From NCBI RefSeq assembly GCF_030209475.1, contig NZ_JARVRW010000003.1, positions 248,001 through 312,000 on the forward strand: DNA of 64,000 nt, given 5' to 3'. The first letter of the stretch is position 1; each line of letters opens with the position of its first letter. This DNA is from Microbacterium sp. lyk4-40-TSB-66 (GTDB lineage: Bacteria > Actinomycetota > Actinomycetes > Actinomycetales > Microbacteriaceae). The notes beneath the pieces were generated by a model. The model was given only the letters and a program-made list of their open reading frames with translations. It was not told the origin of the DNA and ran no database searches. Below are positions 53,950-62,826 of the stretch, piece by piece. Made by a program: the position numbers and the translations under genes.

Positions 53950-54819
53950 ATGCCCCGTGACATCCCCTCCGCCCAGACGATCGCCCGCCGCATCGTGCAG
54001 ACCGCGTCGGCGGACGTCGAATCCACGGAAGCCGCCGCCCTTGCCGATGCGCCCGACGGGTTGCACGAGCACCGCACCGTCGTCCGGAGGCTCCGGAGCG
54101 TCACGACCGCTCTCCGTCGGATCTCGCCGACCGCGCAGACCCGCGAGTTGAACGCGGCCCTGAAGTCGTGGGGTCAGCTCCTCGGCGAGGCGCGTGACGC
54201 CGAAGTGCGGGCGCAACGCGCCGAAGACGCCCTGTCGGAACGCGGCATCGACGACGCCGACGCCCGTCGTCGTCTCGTGGGCGACGAGCGCGCGGCCTAC
54301 CGTCATGTGCACGACCGTGTCGTCGCCGCGCACGCGACCGAGGAGTCACGCGCCCGCACCCAGCTCGTGCGCGAAGCCGGACTGCGCCTCGAACTGGACG
54401 ACGCGAAGGCGAAGAAGGTCTTCCGCCGCCTTCTCCGCAAGGAGGCGGACCGTGTCTCCCGTGCGGCACGGCGCAGCGACGGGTCGATGGAGCGGCTGCA
54501 CGACGTGCGGAAGGCCGCGCGCCGGCTGCGCTACCTCGCCGAAGCCGTCGATCGCGCCGATCCCGAGTTACTCGGCGGCGATGCCCGACGCGTGGGACGG
54601 TCCGCGAAGCGCGTCCACAAGCTTCTGGGCGACCACCGCGACGACATCCTGTTGGCGGAAAGGGCCACCGCCCTGCACCGCCGTGCCTTCACCGCGCAGG
54701 AGGACACCCGTCCCTACGACGCGGTCGCAGCGCTCGCCGCGGAGCGGGCTGAAGCGCACCTGCGAGACGTGCCGAAAGCGCTCAAGAAGGTGAAGAAGGC
54801 GGCGAAGCGCCTGGGCTGA
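53950..54819 (+). CDS. CHAD-domain protein
   Basis: 289 residues, rich in conserved His, Arg and Lys on helices: GLHEHRTVVRRLRS, LHDVRKAARRLRYLAEA and KRVHKLLGDHRDD. CHAD domains bind inorganic polyphosphate. There is no CYTH triphosphatase domain fused or next to it. ATG 53950 lies 6 nt after TACCGT, so the mRNA is leaderless. The next gene starts 17 nt downstream. Confidence 0.9.
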   Translation: MPRDIPSAQTIARRIVQTASADVESTEAAALADAPDGLHEHRTVVRRLRSVTTALRRISPTAQTRELNAALKSWGQLLGEARDAEVRAQRAEDALSERGIDDADARRRLVGDERAAYRHVHDRVVAAHATEESRARTQLVREAGLRLELDDAKAKKVFRRLLRKEADRVSRAARRSDGSMERLHDVRKAARRLRYLAEAVDRADPELLGGDARRVGRSAKRVHKLLGDHRDDILLAERATALHRRAFTAQEDTRPYDAVAALAAERAEAHLRDVPKALKKVKKAAKRLG

Positions 54820-54836
54820 CTGCCTCCACGTCGTCG

Positions 54837-55835
54837 ATGCTCCGTCGTCCCCGTCTCTCGTTCCTCGTCGTCCTGGTCATCGGCGGGGCGGTCGCGACGA
54901 TCGCGGTGTGGCCCCAGCTGGTCGGCATCCATCGTCTGCCGCTCGTCGCGAACCTGCTCTCGCTGCGCGGCGTGTCAGCGGGTGCTCTCGGGGTGCTGGC
55001 ACTGATCGTCGGCGCAGTGGCGGCGCGGCGCGGGACGTGGGGTGTGAGCGCTGCACTCGCGCTTGCGCTGGCCGCCGCCTTTCTCGGAAACGCCGGTGTG
55101 CTCGTCGTTCGCGGGTGGGGCGCGTCCGCGGTCGATGGTGATCTCACCGTCGTCGCGTGGAACGCGTACGGCGGCGGAGCATCACCGGAAAGCGTCGCGC
55201 GTCTCGTTCGCGACACCGGTGCGGATGTGGTGAGCCTGCCCGAGACCGATGCCTTCGCCGCGGCGGAGATCGTCGGCATCCTGGCCCGAGAGGGGGTGTC
55301 GATGCGACATGACACCGTCGCCGCGGCCCGGGGCGGCGAGACGATCCCGACGTCGATCCTCATCTCGACGGCGTTGGGAGCCTATGCGCGCGATGCGTCG
55401 ATCGCCTCTACGCCCGGGTTGCCCAGCGGCGTCTGGCGGCCCGTCGACGGCCGGGGGCCCACGCTCGTCGCGGCCCACCCCATGCCGCCCCTCCCCCGGG
55501 TGATGGACCAGTGGGATGCGGGGCTGCGGTGGATCGCCGAGCAGTGCGGCGACCCCGACGTGATCGTCGCGGGCGACCTGAACGCCACCGTCGACCACTT
55601 CGCCGGCCTCGGCGCCCGAGGCGGCATCATCGGCGGATGCCGCGACGCCGCGGCCGAGGTCGGCGCGGGCGCTCAGGGGACCTGGCCCGTGCGACTCCCC
55701 CTCGCGCTGGCCGCCCCCATCGACCATGTGCTGGTCGGCGCGGGATGGCGCGCGGAATCGTTCTCCGTGCTCGACGACTTCGACGACGCCGGCAGCGATC
55801 ACCGGCCGATCGTCGCCACGCTCACGCGTCGCTGA
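54837..55835 (+). CDS. Membrane-anchored endonuclease/exonuclease/phosphatase-family protein
   Basis: 332 residues. Three membrane helices (about 7-24, 44-62, 68-90) precede an outward-facing EEP domain. Motifs are WNAYGGG, SLPETD, GDLNATVDH, PIDHVL and SDHRPIV, covering the metal and catalytic His/Asp residues. The family includes DNases, phosphodiesterases and sphingomyelinases; substrate unknown. It follows the CHAD gene and may be cotranscribed with it. Confidence 0.88.
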   Translation: MLRRPRLSFLVVLVIGGAVATIAVWPQLVGIHRLPLVANLLSLRGVSAGALGVLALIVGAVAARRGTWGVSAALALALAAAFLGNAGVLVVRGWGASAVDGDLTVVAWNAYGGGASPESVARLVRDTGADVVSLPETDAFAAAEIVGILAREGVSMRHDTVAAARGGETIPTSILISTALGAYARDASIASTPGLPSGVWRPVDGRGPTLVAAHPMPPLPRVMDQWDAGLRWIAEQCGDPDVIVAGDLNATVDHFAGLGARGGIIGGCRDAAAEVGAGAQGTWPVRLPLALAAPIDHVLVGAGWRAESFSVLDDFDDAGSDHRPIVATLTRR

Positions 55836-55844
55836 GCGCCGCCG

Positions 55845-56273
55845 TCACTCCAGGGTCGGGGGCAGCACGTAGACGACATCGTCGCCGTCGCGCTGCTGCT
55901 CGACGAATCCGATGCGGGCGAGCACATCGTGCGACGGCTCGTCGCTCGCGGCGACGCACGCGTAGAGCGGGCGCTCGGCCTCGCGCGCGGTCAGAAGACG
56001 GAGCGCCTCGGTGGACGCGTCGCTGTCGGCGCCGGGTGCGACGGCGAGGAGGATCTCGCGGTCGCCCTCCACGTCCATCGCTGCAGCCAGGCCGATCACC
56101 GAAGCATCCAGGACGATGACGAGAGCGGCGACATCGGCGCGATCCGTCCACGCGTCGAACGAGGGGCGATCATCGAACGCAGCACGCTGCCACGCGGAAG
56201 CGCTGGCGTGGACGGCCGAGAACGCGGCATCCCGGTCGTCGTCGTGAAGATCGCGCAGCTCGATGTGGGGCAT
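55845..56273 (-). CDS. GNAT-family N-acetyltransferase-like protein
   Basis: 142 residues with a GNAT outline: LRDLHDDDRDAAFSAV at the start, VIGLAAAMDVEGDREILLAVAP in the middle and LARIGFVEQQRDGDDVVYVL at the end. The usual Q/RxxGxG/A acetyl-CoA loop is poorly conserved, so activity is uncertain. ATG 56273 lies 6 nt after TAACGT, giving a leaderless mRNA. Confidence 0.75.
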   Translation of the reverse strand: MPHIELRDLHDDDRDAAFSAVHASASAWQRAAFDDRPSFDAWTDRADVAALVIVLDASVIGLAAAMDVEGDREILLAVAPGADSDASTEALRLLTAREAERPLYACVAASDEPSHDVLARIGFVEQQRDGDDVVYVLPPTLE

Positions 56274-56321
56274 GCCGTCACGTTAGCGGCGGCGGGCGAC
56301 GCACCTGCCGCACTTGTGCGG

Positions 56322-56930
56322 TCAGGCGAAACCGTGCAGAGCGAGGAACGTCCAGGTGGCGCCGTTCGCATCGCGCGCGGCGACCTGGGAACGCAGGTGC
56401 TGGAAGAGCGTCGCGCGCGTTTCGTCGGAGATGCTCTGCCAGCCGTCGAGATTGCGTCGGAGGACGAGGTCGGTCTGCTCCAGCGCCCGCGAGAAGACGA
56501 TGTTGCGTGATCCGGATGCCATGTGGGCGTAGAACGTCAGGACGGCGGTGACGTACGACCGCGACGTCTCGGCGTCGCGCATGAGGTCGACGAGGTCCAC
56601 GGCGAGAACGATCTCCTCATCCGTGCACCGAGCCAGTGCCACGCGGATCGCGCCCGCGATGGTGTGGGCGGCGTACTCGCGCATGTCGGTTCGGGCTCGG
56701 TCGGTGACCTCGGACACCCGCGTGTACCGGTTGGCCGCGATCTCCACGAGGCCGATGCGCTCCAGCTTCTGCAGCGCCTCGCGCACCGGCGTGCGGGAGA
56801 TGCCCATCAGCTCCGCCAGCTCGACGTCGCGCAGTCGGTCTCCCGGCCGCAGGCGACCGTCGACGATGGCCCCGCCGAGGGCGCGATACGCCTCGTCGAC
56901 GAGGGCCGAAGCGCGGCGTCGATCATCCAT
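56322..56930 (-). CDS. GntR-family (FadR/FCD type) transcriptional regulator
   Basis: 202 residues. The winged helix (about 10-75) includes [24 protein letters not shown] (split: helix-turn-helix about 32-58). The C-terminal all-helical FCD domain is likely to bind an organic acid and a metal. ATG 56930 follows TAAACT by 7 nt, so the mRNA is leaderless. The target is unknown; the AT-rich region upstream, with two TTCTGT copies, may include its own operator. Confidence 0.9.
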   Translation of the reverse strand: MDDRRRASALVDEAYRALGGAIVDGRLRPGDRLRDVELAELMGISRTPVREALQKLERIGLVEIAANRYTRVSEVTDRARTDMREYAAHTIAGAIRVALARCTDEEIVLAVDLVDLMRDAETSRSYVTAVLTFYAHMASGSRNIVFSRALEQTDLVLRRNLDGWQSISDETRATLFQHLRSQVAARDANGATWTFLALHGFA

Positions 56931-57248
56931 CAGGCGGAGTTTACGGCTTTCAGATATCACAGAACATCGACAGAAGTTACTGTTTCTTCGTTTTCGTGTC
57001 GCGCGCGCGCCTCGACGCCGGTATTGTCATCTCGTCACGCCTCGCGTGACATATCCGGGGGGATCCGTCGACGCCCGGGCTTTGAGCCCTGCTCAGCCCG
57101 GGCGTCGTATGGGCTTCGGGTGCGTGGGGCCTCGTTCCGCCTCGCGCAACGTTTGTGTCACGGTGCCGTGCGCACGGGGAATCCGCCCGTTACCGTGGGG
57201 GCACAGTCCGGCGCGCTCGGTGTCGGCTCGAGCGGGAACGGCATCAGG
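56931..57248. promoter_or_regulatory. GntR-csp divergent region with a structured cold-shock leader
   Basis: 318 nt. Near the GntR start it is AT-rich and has an ACAG/CTGT inverted repeat. For the cold-shock gene a TATTGT -10 at about 57023-57028 would give a leader of about 210 nt. That leader holds TCACGC/GCGTGA arms near 57035-57049 and a 13-bp stem CGACGCCCGGGCT/AGCCCGGGCGTCG at 57069-57107. Long folded leaders are typical of cold-shock genes. Confidence 0.55.
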
Positions 57249-57455
57249 ATGAGCACGCAGGGCACGGTCAAGTGGTTCAACTCGGAGAAGGGCTTCGGCT
57301 TCATCGCCCCCGATGACGGCGGGCAGGATGTGTTCGCCCATTACAGCGCCATCCAGTCGGGCGGCTACCGCTCGCTCGAGGAGAACCAGCGCGTCGAGTT
57401 CGAGGTCGCGCAGGGCCCCAAGGGCCTGCAGGCGGAGGACATCCGCCCCCTCTGA
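57249..57455 (+). CDS. Cold-shock protein (CspA family)
   Basis: 68 residues, full length. It starts with [18 protein letters not shown]1 KGFGFI (14-19) and RNP2 VFAHY (28-32) bind single-stranded RNA. It melts RNA structures and aids translation in the cold. ATG 57249 has no good ribosome site at the usual spacing, which fits control by the folded leader. Confidence 0.94.
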   Translation: MSTQGTVKWFNSEKGFGFIAPDDGGQDVFAHYSAIQSGGYRSLEENQRVEFEVAQGPKGLQAEDIRPL

Positions 57456-57513
57456 CTCCCTCCGAGTCCGAATCGGATGCGCCCCGGCCGACGACCGCGT
57501 CGACCGGGGCGTC

Positions 57514-59577
57514 TCAGTTGTCGGACCGGACGAGGTCCACTCCGGCGGCCGCGAACTGACGGATCGTCGCGTGCGGCAGGAACGCCCGTGTGAGGGCGGC
57601 GCCGATGCGCGTGAGATCCGCCTCGTCCCGGTAGAGCAGGTACATGGTCTCGTAGCGGGGATGGAACTTCTGCTTGAAGCGGTGCAGCGAGGCGAAACCG
57701 TACACGGGCTCGAGGGCGTCGGCCATGCGCTTCTGCAGATCGGCGATGACACCGGCATCAGCGGGGTACTCGTGCGCCAGCGGTGCCCCCGACAGCGACA
57801 TGACTTCGGCGCCCTCGGTGGAGAACTGCCGGGCGGATGCCCCGATGAGGAACTCCATCACGGGACCGAAGCCGCCGTCGCGGCGCCGCATGAGGTCGAG
57901 CGTCCATCCGCGGATCGCGCCCTCTCCGTAGATGGGCAGCCACGACAGGAATCCGTCTACGTCCCCCGCGGGCGACACCGCGAGGGCGATCCGCACCTCG
58001 GGGTCGGACGCCTCGTGCAGGGTGCCGAGCGTGAAACCCATCTCGGGAAGGCCTTTGTCGCCCACCCAGCTCTCGGAGATCGCGCGCAGCTGCTGGCGGA
58101 CGCCCCAGCTCTCGTCGCTCAGCCGGGAGAGGCGGAACGTCATGCCCTCGCGCTCGGCGCGGTTCAGTGAGGTGCGCACCGCGCCCCATGCCTTGCCGGT
58201 GAACTGCAGGCCCGGCAGATCGACCACCGTGTCGTCGGCCACGACGATGCTGCGCCATCCGCTCGGCACGGCGGCCGACGTCGCCGCGCCGGCGCTGAAG
58301 AAGCACGGGGCGAGTCCCGCCGCCTCGGCGCGGTCGATGAAGGCGCGGACCGTGTCTGCTCGGACCTCGGACGGTCCGAGCGGGTCGCCGAGGGCCAACG
58401 CGACGCCGGAGCGTCGCTGGTACGCGACGATGCCGCGGCCGAAGCGAGCGTACGACATGCCGTCCCACGTCGTCATCCACGACAGGGTTCCTCCGCCGGT
58501 CGCCCGCAGCTCCTTCACGACCTCGTCGGCGGTGGGCGGCGGCGGATCACCGAGGACAGCGCGCGGACGCGCTCGGAACGCCGCCCGCACGAGCATGAAG
58601 TAGACCGACGCGACGATCCAGAGGGTCGACGAGGCCAGGACGCTGGTCACGTCGGCGTCCAGGTCGGCCTCGATACCGTTCACCCCGGACAGGAGCAGGA
58701 CGCCGACGATGAGGACGACCAGGGCGAGGTTCAGGGCGCAGTAGATCATCACGACGACCCACGCCCACCGGCGGCCGCGTCGCAACGCCGTGGCCACGAG
58801 GAGCACGATCACGGTGTTCACCGCGACGTCGATCCACGACCCCGAGGCCGCCGCGGAGGTGCCGAACGGGCCGGTCATCGGTGCGACGTACCCGAGGATC
58901 TCGATGGCTCCGAGCGCGCACAGCACGACGAAGGCCACCAGGCGCTGTTCGCGGACGCTCACGCGCTGCGGGCGCAGAGACCGGTCGACGGCCAGCACGA
59001 GCAGCACGGCGAGGACGTGCTCGAGATCGGGAAGCGACCCGTAATAGAAGAACGACACGAGCAGCACGGCAAGGAAGACCGTCCACGCGCGCAGACGCCA
59101 CGGCGAGGGGAGCAGCGCGAGCGCCGCGGCGAGGCACGCGAACAGGCCGCCCGACGGACCGATGTCGAGGGCGGTCGCCTGCTGCTGCGCCCAGGTCCAC
59201 GGCAGGAACGCGGCACCCCACAGGAAGGCGGAGGCCGCGAGGACGGAGAACAGCTGGCCTCCGGCGAAGGTGATCGCCGCGACGCGGGAGCCCCGCCGCG
59301 CTTCGAGGAACCCCATCGCCACGAGGATCGGGATGCCGGCGGCGTAGACCCAGGGGGAGTCGACGAAGAAGGTGCCGGTGACCGGCGTCCACCATCGACC
59401 CGCCGAGAGCGCGGGGAGTCCGTAGGCGACCGAGGAGAAGAGGTCGGAGTCGGCGAATGATCGCCACAGGCCGCCGGAGAACAGCCCCACGAGCAGCAGG
59501 ATGCCGGCCAGCGTCAGCGTGACCGGGACGCGCTTCGCCACCGTGAGCGAGCGAGCGACGAGGGTCTTCTGCGCCAT
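57514..59577 (-). CDS. Rhomboid-like membrane domain fused to a DUF2156 (MprF-type) acyl/aminoacyl transferase domain
   Basis: 687 residues. The N-terminal half has about ten membrane helices. Residues 60-200 look like a rhomboid core: a GPSG at 140-143 with Ser142 and a His187 in a later helix. It is followed by further helices to about 340. The C-terminal DUF2156 domain (about 350-687, starting LSWMTTWDGMSYARFG) is the GNAT-like catalytic part of phosphatidylglycerol lysyltransferases. It could modify a lipid head group with an amino acid. The usual MprF flippase part is replaced by the rhomboid-like part. ATG 59577 follows TATCGT by 7 nt (leaderless). Confidence 0.82.
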   Translation of the reverse strand: MAQKTLVARSLTVAKRVPVTLTLAGILLLVGLFSGGLWRSFADSDLFSSVAYGLPALSAGRWWTPVTGTFFVDSPWVYAAGIPILVAMGFLEARRGSRVAAITFAGGQLFSVLAASAFLWGAAFLPWTWAQQQATALDIGPSGGLFACLAAALALLPSPWRLRAWTVFLAVLLVSFFYYGSLPDLEHVLAVLLVLAVDRSLRPQRVSVREQRLVAFVVLCALGAIEILGYVAPMTGPFGTSAAASGSWIDVAVNTVIVLLVATALRRGRRWAWVVVMIYCALNLALVVLIVGVLLLSGVNGIEADLDADVTSVLASSTLWIVASVYFMLVRAAFRARPRAVLGDPPPPTADEVVKELRATGGGTLSWMTTWDGMSYARFGRGIVAYQRRSGVALALGDPLGPSEVRADTVRAFIDRAEAAGLAPCFFSAGAATSAAVPSGWRSIVVADDTVVDLPGLQFTGKAWGAVRTSLNRAEREGMTFRLSRLSDESWGVRQQLRAISESWVGDKGLPEMGFTLGTLHEASDPEVRIALAVSPAGDVDGFLSWLPIYGEGAIRGWTLDLMRRRDGGFGPVMEFLIGASARQFSTEGAEVMSLSGAPLAHEYPADAGVIADLQKRMADALEPVYGFASLHRFKQKFHPRYETMYLLYRDEADLTRIGAALTRAFLPHATIRQFAAAGVDLVRSDN

Positions 59578-59636
59578 GCCGCTCACGATAGGGCACGCGA
59601 GCGTCGCGGCGGGAGGCTACGAGGGGGCGGCGCTGG

Positions 59637-60908
59637 TCAGCGTACTTCGGTCCAGGCGGCGCGGGCGGCGGTGAGCGCCTGCGTGGCGTCGGCGGCGGCC
59701 CGGGCCTCGGCGAGGTGGCGTCGGGCGCGTTCCACCCGCAGGCGCTGGGCGATGCGGGCGGCGTCGTCGGATCCGCTCTCGCCCCGCGCCCCGTGATCCG
59801 CGCGGGTGGCCGTTACGTCGGTCATGACCGCGGCTGTCGCAGCGGTTGTCGCACCGGCTGTCTCGGCGGCGGCGAGGGCCGCGCGGGCGCAGGCCAGCGT
59901 TCCCGGGAGCGCCGTGCGAGCGGCCTCGACACGTCGGCGGAGGCTGACGGCCTCGCCGAGGAGCTCGTCGCGTTCCTCGCGCACGCGGGCGACGGTGGCG
60001 ACGGCTTCGCGCGGGCGTCGCGTGGCCGCGGCGGCAGCGTCGTCGAGTTCGACGGCCGCCGCGCGCAGGCGCTCGACCGCGCCCGGCCGGCACGCGTCGG
60101 GGCGAGAGGCGGCGACGTCGATCGCCTCACGGATCTCGGCACGTGCGGCGGCCACCTCGGCGTCGGCGTTCCCGGCGGCTTGGAGGGCGATGCGGTGCCC
60201 GTCCTCGACGTCGCGCAGATGGCGCGCGGCGAGACGCAGAGCCACCGTGGCGTGGCGGATGTAACCGCCGTCGGCATCCGCCTCCGCGCGACGGAGGGCG
60301 GCGTCGGCATCGGTCAGAGCGCTTCTCGCCCGCTCGGCCGCCACGGCGGCCTCGGACCAGTCGTCGTCGTCGAAGCGCGCTCGCAGAGCGTCGACGAGCG
60401 GCTCGGGATCACCCGAGGTCGCGACCAGATCGTCGCGGCGGCGACGCGCGGCCGCGAGCAGGTCGGCGGGTGAGCGGTGTTCGCGCTCCCACTCCGCGAG
60501 GCGGGTGCGCGCCGCGGAGACCTGCGTGCGCCGGGCATCCAGCGTCTCGCGCAGTCGCCGGGCCTGGTCGCGTCGGCGAGCGGCCACGCCCGTGTCGGCC
60601 TCGAGCGCCAGCAGGTCGCCGAAGCCGCGGTCACGGGCGCGATGCGCCGTGGTGCGGGCGCGACGCAGGTCGGTGGGGACGTCGTCGGCGTCGAGTGCGT
60701 CCGCCGCCTCGAACGCCACGTCGAGATCGTCGACGTCGTCGTCGAGTGCGAGCAGCGCGGCCGCCGCGTCGGACACCGCGTGACCGGCGGCCGCTCGGGC
60801 GCGGGGAGACCGGCGCTGCACGCGGACGGCGACCACGATGATCGCGACCACGAGGGCGGCGGCGGCAAGGGCGATCGCCGTCGGCGCCGCCCAGGCCAGA
60901 TCAGGCAT
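59637..60908 (-). CDS. Membrane-anchored coiled-coil protein, function unknown
   Basis: 423 residues. One N-terminal membrane helix (about 8-28, AAPTAIALAAAALVVAIIVV) is followed by almost 390 residues of Ala/Arg/Glu/Asp-rich helix predicted as coiled coil. No enzymatic motif was seen. Its start (ATG 60908, or ATG 60914) lies inside the end of the HAD phosphatase gene, so the two are translationally coupled. A TPM-like or EzrA-like scaffolding role is possible but only a guess. Confidence 0.72.
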   Translation of the reverse strand: MPDLAWAAPTAIALAAAALVVAIIVVAVRVQRRSPRARAAAGHAVSDAAAALLALDDDVDDLDVAFEAADALDADDVPTDLRRARTTAHRARDRGFGDLLALEADTGVAARRRDQARRLRETLDARRTQVSAARTRLAEWEREHRSPADLLAAARRRRDDLVATSGDPEPLVDALRARFDDDDWSEAAVAAERARSALTDADAALRRAEADADGGYIRHATVALRLAARHLRDVEDGHRIALQAAGNADAEVAAARAEIREAIDVAASRPDACRPGAVERLRAAAVELDDAAAAATRRPREAVATVARVREERDELLGEAVSLRRRVEAARTALPGTLACARAALAAAETAGATTAATAAVMTDVTATRADHGARGESGSDDAARIAQRLRVERARRHLAEARAAADATQALTAARAAWTEVR

Positions 60909-61593
60909 CGGCATCGGGCGCGTCGTCGACGAGGAGCAGGGCCCGGAGCTCGTCGACGTCGTCGACGGCCGCCTGCGCTCCCTCGGCCTCATGCGGCCAG
61001 CTGAAGCCCCACCTCACGAAGATCACCGGCACCCCGGCATCCTGACCGCCCTCGACGTCGTGGTGCCGATCGCCGATCAGCACGGGGCGCGACGTGTCGA
61101 CCCCGGCGGCCTCGAGCCGGCGGAGCGCTTCGCGCACGATGTCGGACTTGGCGCTCAGCGTGCGCTCGTCGAGGGTCGCGCCGACCATCGCCTCGAGGTC
61201 GGGGGCCAGGCCGAAGTGGTCCATCAGCGCGACGACCTGCACCTCGGGCTTCGAGCTCGCCGTCGACTGGGGAACGCCTGCCGCGTGGAGGTCGTGCACC
61301 AGCTCGCCCACGCCCGGGTACAGGCGCGCACTGACGGTGTAGCCCTCGCTCTTGTTCAAGCCGCGGTAGAACGCGACGGCCTCGACGGCCTGCTCGGCGG
61401 TCATGCCGACATTGACCTGGAAGGACTCGAACATGGGCGGGCCGATCCAGCGCGACAGCTCGCCCCGCGTCGGCGGCGTGCGCCCGAAATGGTCGAGCGT
61501 GGTCGTCAGGCGGCGAAGGATCCCGTCGGAGGCGTCGACGAGGGTTCCGTCGACGTCCCACAGGACGCACGAGAAGGGAGAGCGTTCGGGCAT
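60901..61593 (-). CDS. HAD-family hydrolase (phosphoglycolate-phosphatase-like)
   Basis: 230 residues. HAD motif I is WDVDGTLVD (nucleophile Asp13, Asp15), motif II STASSKP, and motif IV IGDRHHDVEGG. The helical cap and overall length match Gph/PPase subfamilies. It removes phosphate from a small metabolite. ATG 61593 follows TAGCGT by 6 nt, so the mRNA is leaderless. Confidence 0.9.
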   Translation of the reverse strand: MPERSPFSCVLWDVDGTLVDASDGILRRLTTTLDHFGRTPPTRGELSRWIGPPMFESFQVNVGMTAEQAVEAVAFYRGLNKSEGYTVSARLYPGVGELVHDLHAAGVPQSTASSKPEVQVVALMDHFGLAPDLEAMVGATLDERTLSAKSDIVREALRRLEAAGVDTSRPVLIGDRHHDVEGGQDAGVPVIFVRWGFSWPHEAEGAQAAVDDVDELRALLLVDDAPDADA

Positions 61594-61699
61594 GCGTCCA
61601 CGCTACCGGCGCGGCATCCCGATGGGTCGACGGGGATGCCGCGCCGACGACGGGACGCGAGTCCGCGCTATCGCGGTGCCGCGAGGATCCGACCTCGGG

Positions 61700-62014
61700 T
61701 CACGCGCAGAGGGGAATCCATCGGTAGTAACCCGGGGAGGTCTGCGCGACGCTCGCGCTGGCGGTCCGATTCTTCCCGAGGAAGTCACCGCCACCCTTCG
61801 TGTAGAAGCCAGTGCCGCTCACCCCGCGCTTCTTCACGACGGAACCCTCTGCGACGAGGGTCGTGAGCGCTGCCGTCGTGCAGGTGATGTAGGACGGATA
61901 TCCGTAAGACGGGCGAGCCGACGCCGCCTGCGGGACGAGCAGGCCCGCCGCCACGAGGGCGAGCGTGGCTCCACCGACGGCGACGGATCGGGGGACGCGG
62001 GACAGGAACGGCAT
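61700..62014 (-). CDS. Small secreted protein, function unknown
   Basis: 104 residues. A clear signal peptide (SVAVGGATLALVAAGLLVPQAASA) has a cleavage site near residue 33. The mature part is about 70 residues, basic, with two Cys (ITCTTAALT and the C-terminal PLCA) that could form a disulfide. It is tyrosine- and glycine-rich (YGYPSY, GTGFYTKGGG). ATG 62014 has GAGGAGG at ideal spacing, so expression may be high. No family recognised. Confidence 0.75.
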   Translation of the reverse strand: MPFLSRVPRSVAVGGATLALVAAGLLVPQAASARPSYGYPSYITCTTAALTTLVAEGSVVKKRGVSGTGFYTKGGGDFLGKNRTASASVAQTSPGYYRWIPLCA

Positions 62015-62118
62015 GGGAGCCTCCTCAGGGGGCGAGAGCGGACTGATCGTTCGAGTCTGCGCCGGAACCCGCTGTCCGTCCCCGGAATTCACCCGCCCGC
62101 GAGGCAGGATCACGAGGA

Positions 62119-62817
62119 TCAGAACAGGCGGGGTGCGCCCGACTGAACGCCCTTCATCTCGTCGTAATCGAGGGTGAGACAGCGGATGCCGCGGTCGGTC
62201 GCCAGCACGCGCGCCTGCGGCTTGATCTCTTGCGCGGCGTAGACACCCGTGACCGGCGCGAGCAAGGGGTCGCGGTTGAGCAGCTCGAGATAGCGCGTGA
62301 GCTGTTCGACGCCGTCGATGTCGCCGCGACGCTTCACCTCGATCGCGACGGTGCCGCGACCGTCGTCGTTGCGCAGGAGCAGGTCGACCGGTCCGATGGC
62401 GGTCGGGTACTCGCGACGGACGAGCGTGAGGTTCTCGCCGACCACCGACACCTGCTCCGCCAGCAGGCGCTGCAGGTCGGCCTCGACGCCGTCTTTGATG
62501 AGGCCGGGATCGACGCCCAGGTCGTGGGCGGTGTCGTGGAAGATCTCGTGGATGCGCACCAGCAGCGCGTCACCGGTCTTGGCGTGCGTGACGCGCCAGC
62601 GTTCGATCACCCCGTCTTCGAGGTCGACCTCGTCGGGCTGCTCCATCGTGAGCGCGCAGGGCGGGCTCATCCAATTGAGCGGCTTGTACGAGCCGCCGTC
62701 GGAGTGGACGAGCAGGCTCCCGTCACCCTTGTGCACGAGCAGGCGGGTGGCGAGGGGCAGATGCGCGTTGAGGCGGCCGGTGTAATCGACGGAGCAACGG
62801 GCGATGACGAGACGCAC
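62119..62817 (-). CDS. nucS: Mismatch-specific endonuclease NucS (EndoMS)
   Basis: 232 residues. The C-terminal nuclease domain has the RecB-like site (PVDLLLRN, then VAIEVKRRG with Asp-Glu-Lys). It cuts DNA at mismatches and replaces MutS/MutL repair in most Actinobacteria. The C-terminal APRLF resembles the beta-clamp-binding tail of the family. GTG 62817 follows TAGGCT by 6 nt, giving a leaderless mRNA. Confidence 0.94.
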   Translation of the reverse strand: MRLVIARCSVDYTGRLNAHLPLATRLLVHKGDGSLLVHSDGGSYKPLNWMSPPCALTMEQPDEVDLEDGVIERWRVTHAKTGDALLVRIHEIFHDTAHDLGVDPGLIKDGVEADLQRLLAEQVSVVGENLTLVRREYPTAIGPVDLLLRNDDGRGTVAIEVKRRGDIDGVEQLTRYLELLNRDPLLAPVTGVYAAQEIKPQARVLATDRGIRCLTLDYDEMKGVQSGAPRLF

Positions 62818-62826
62818 CCGTCGAGC

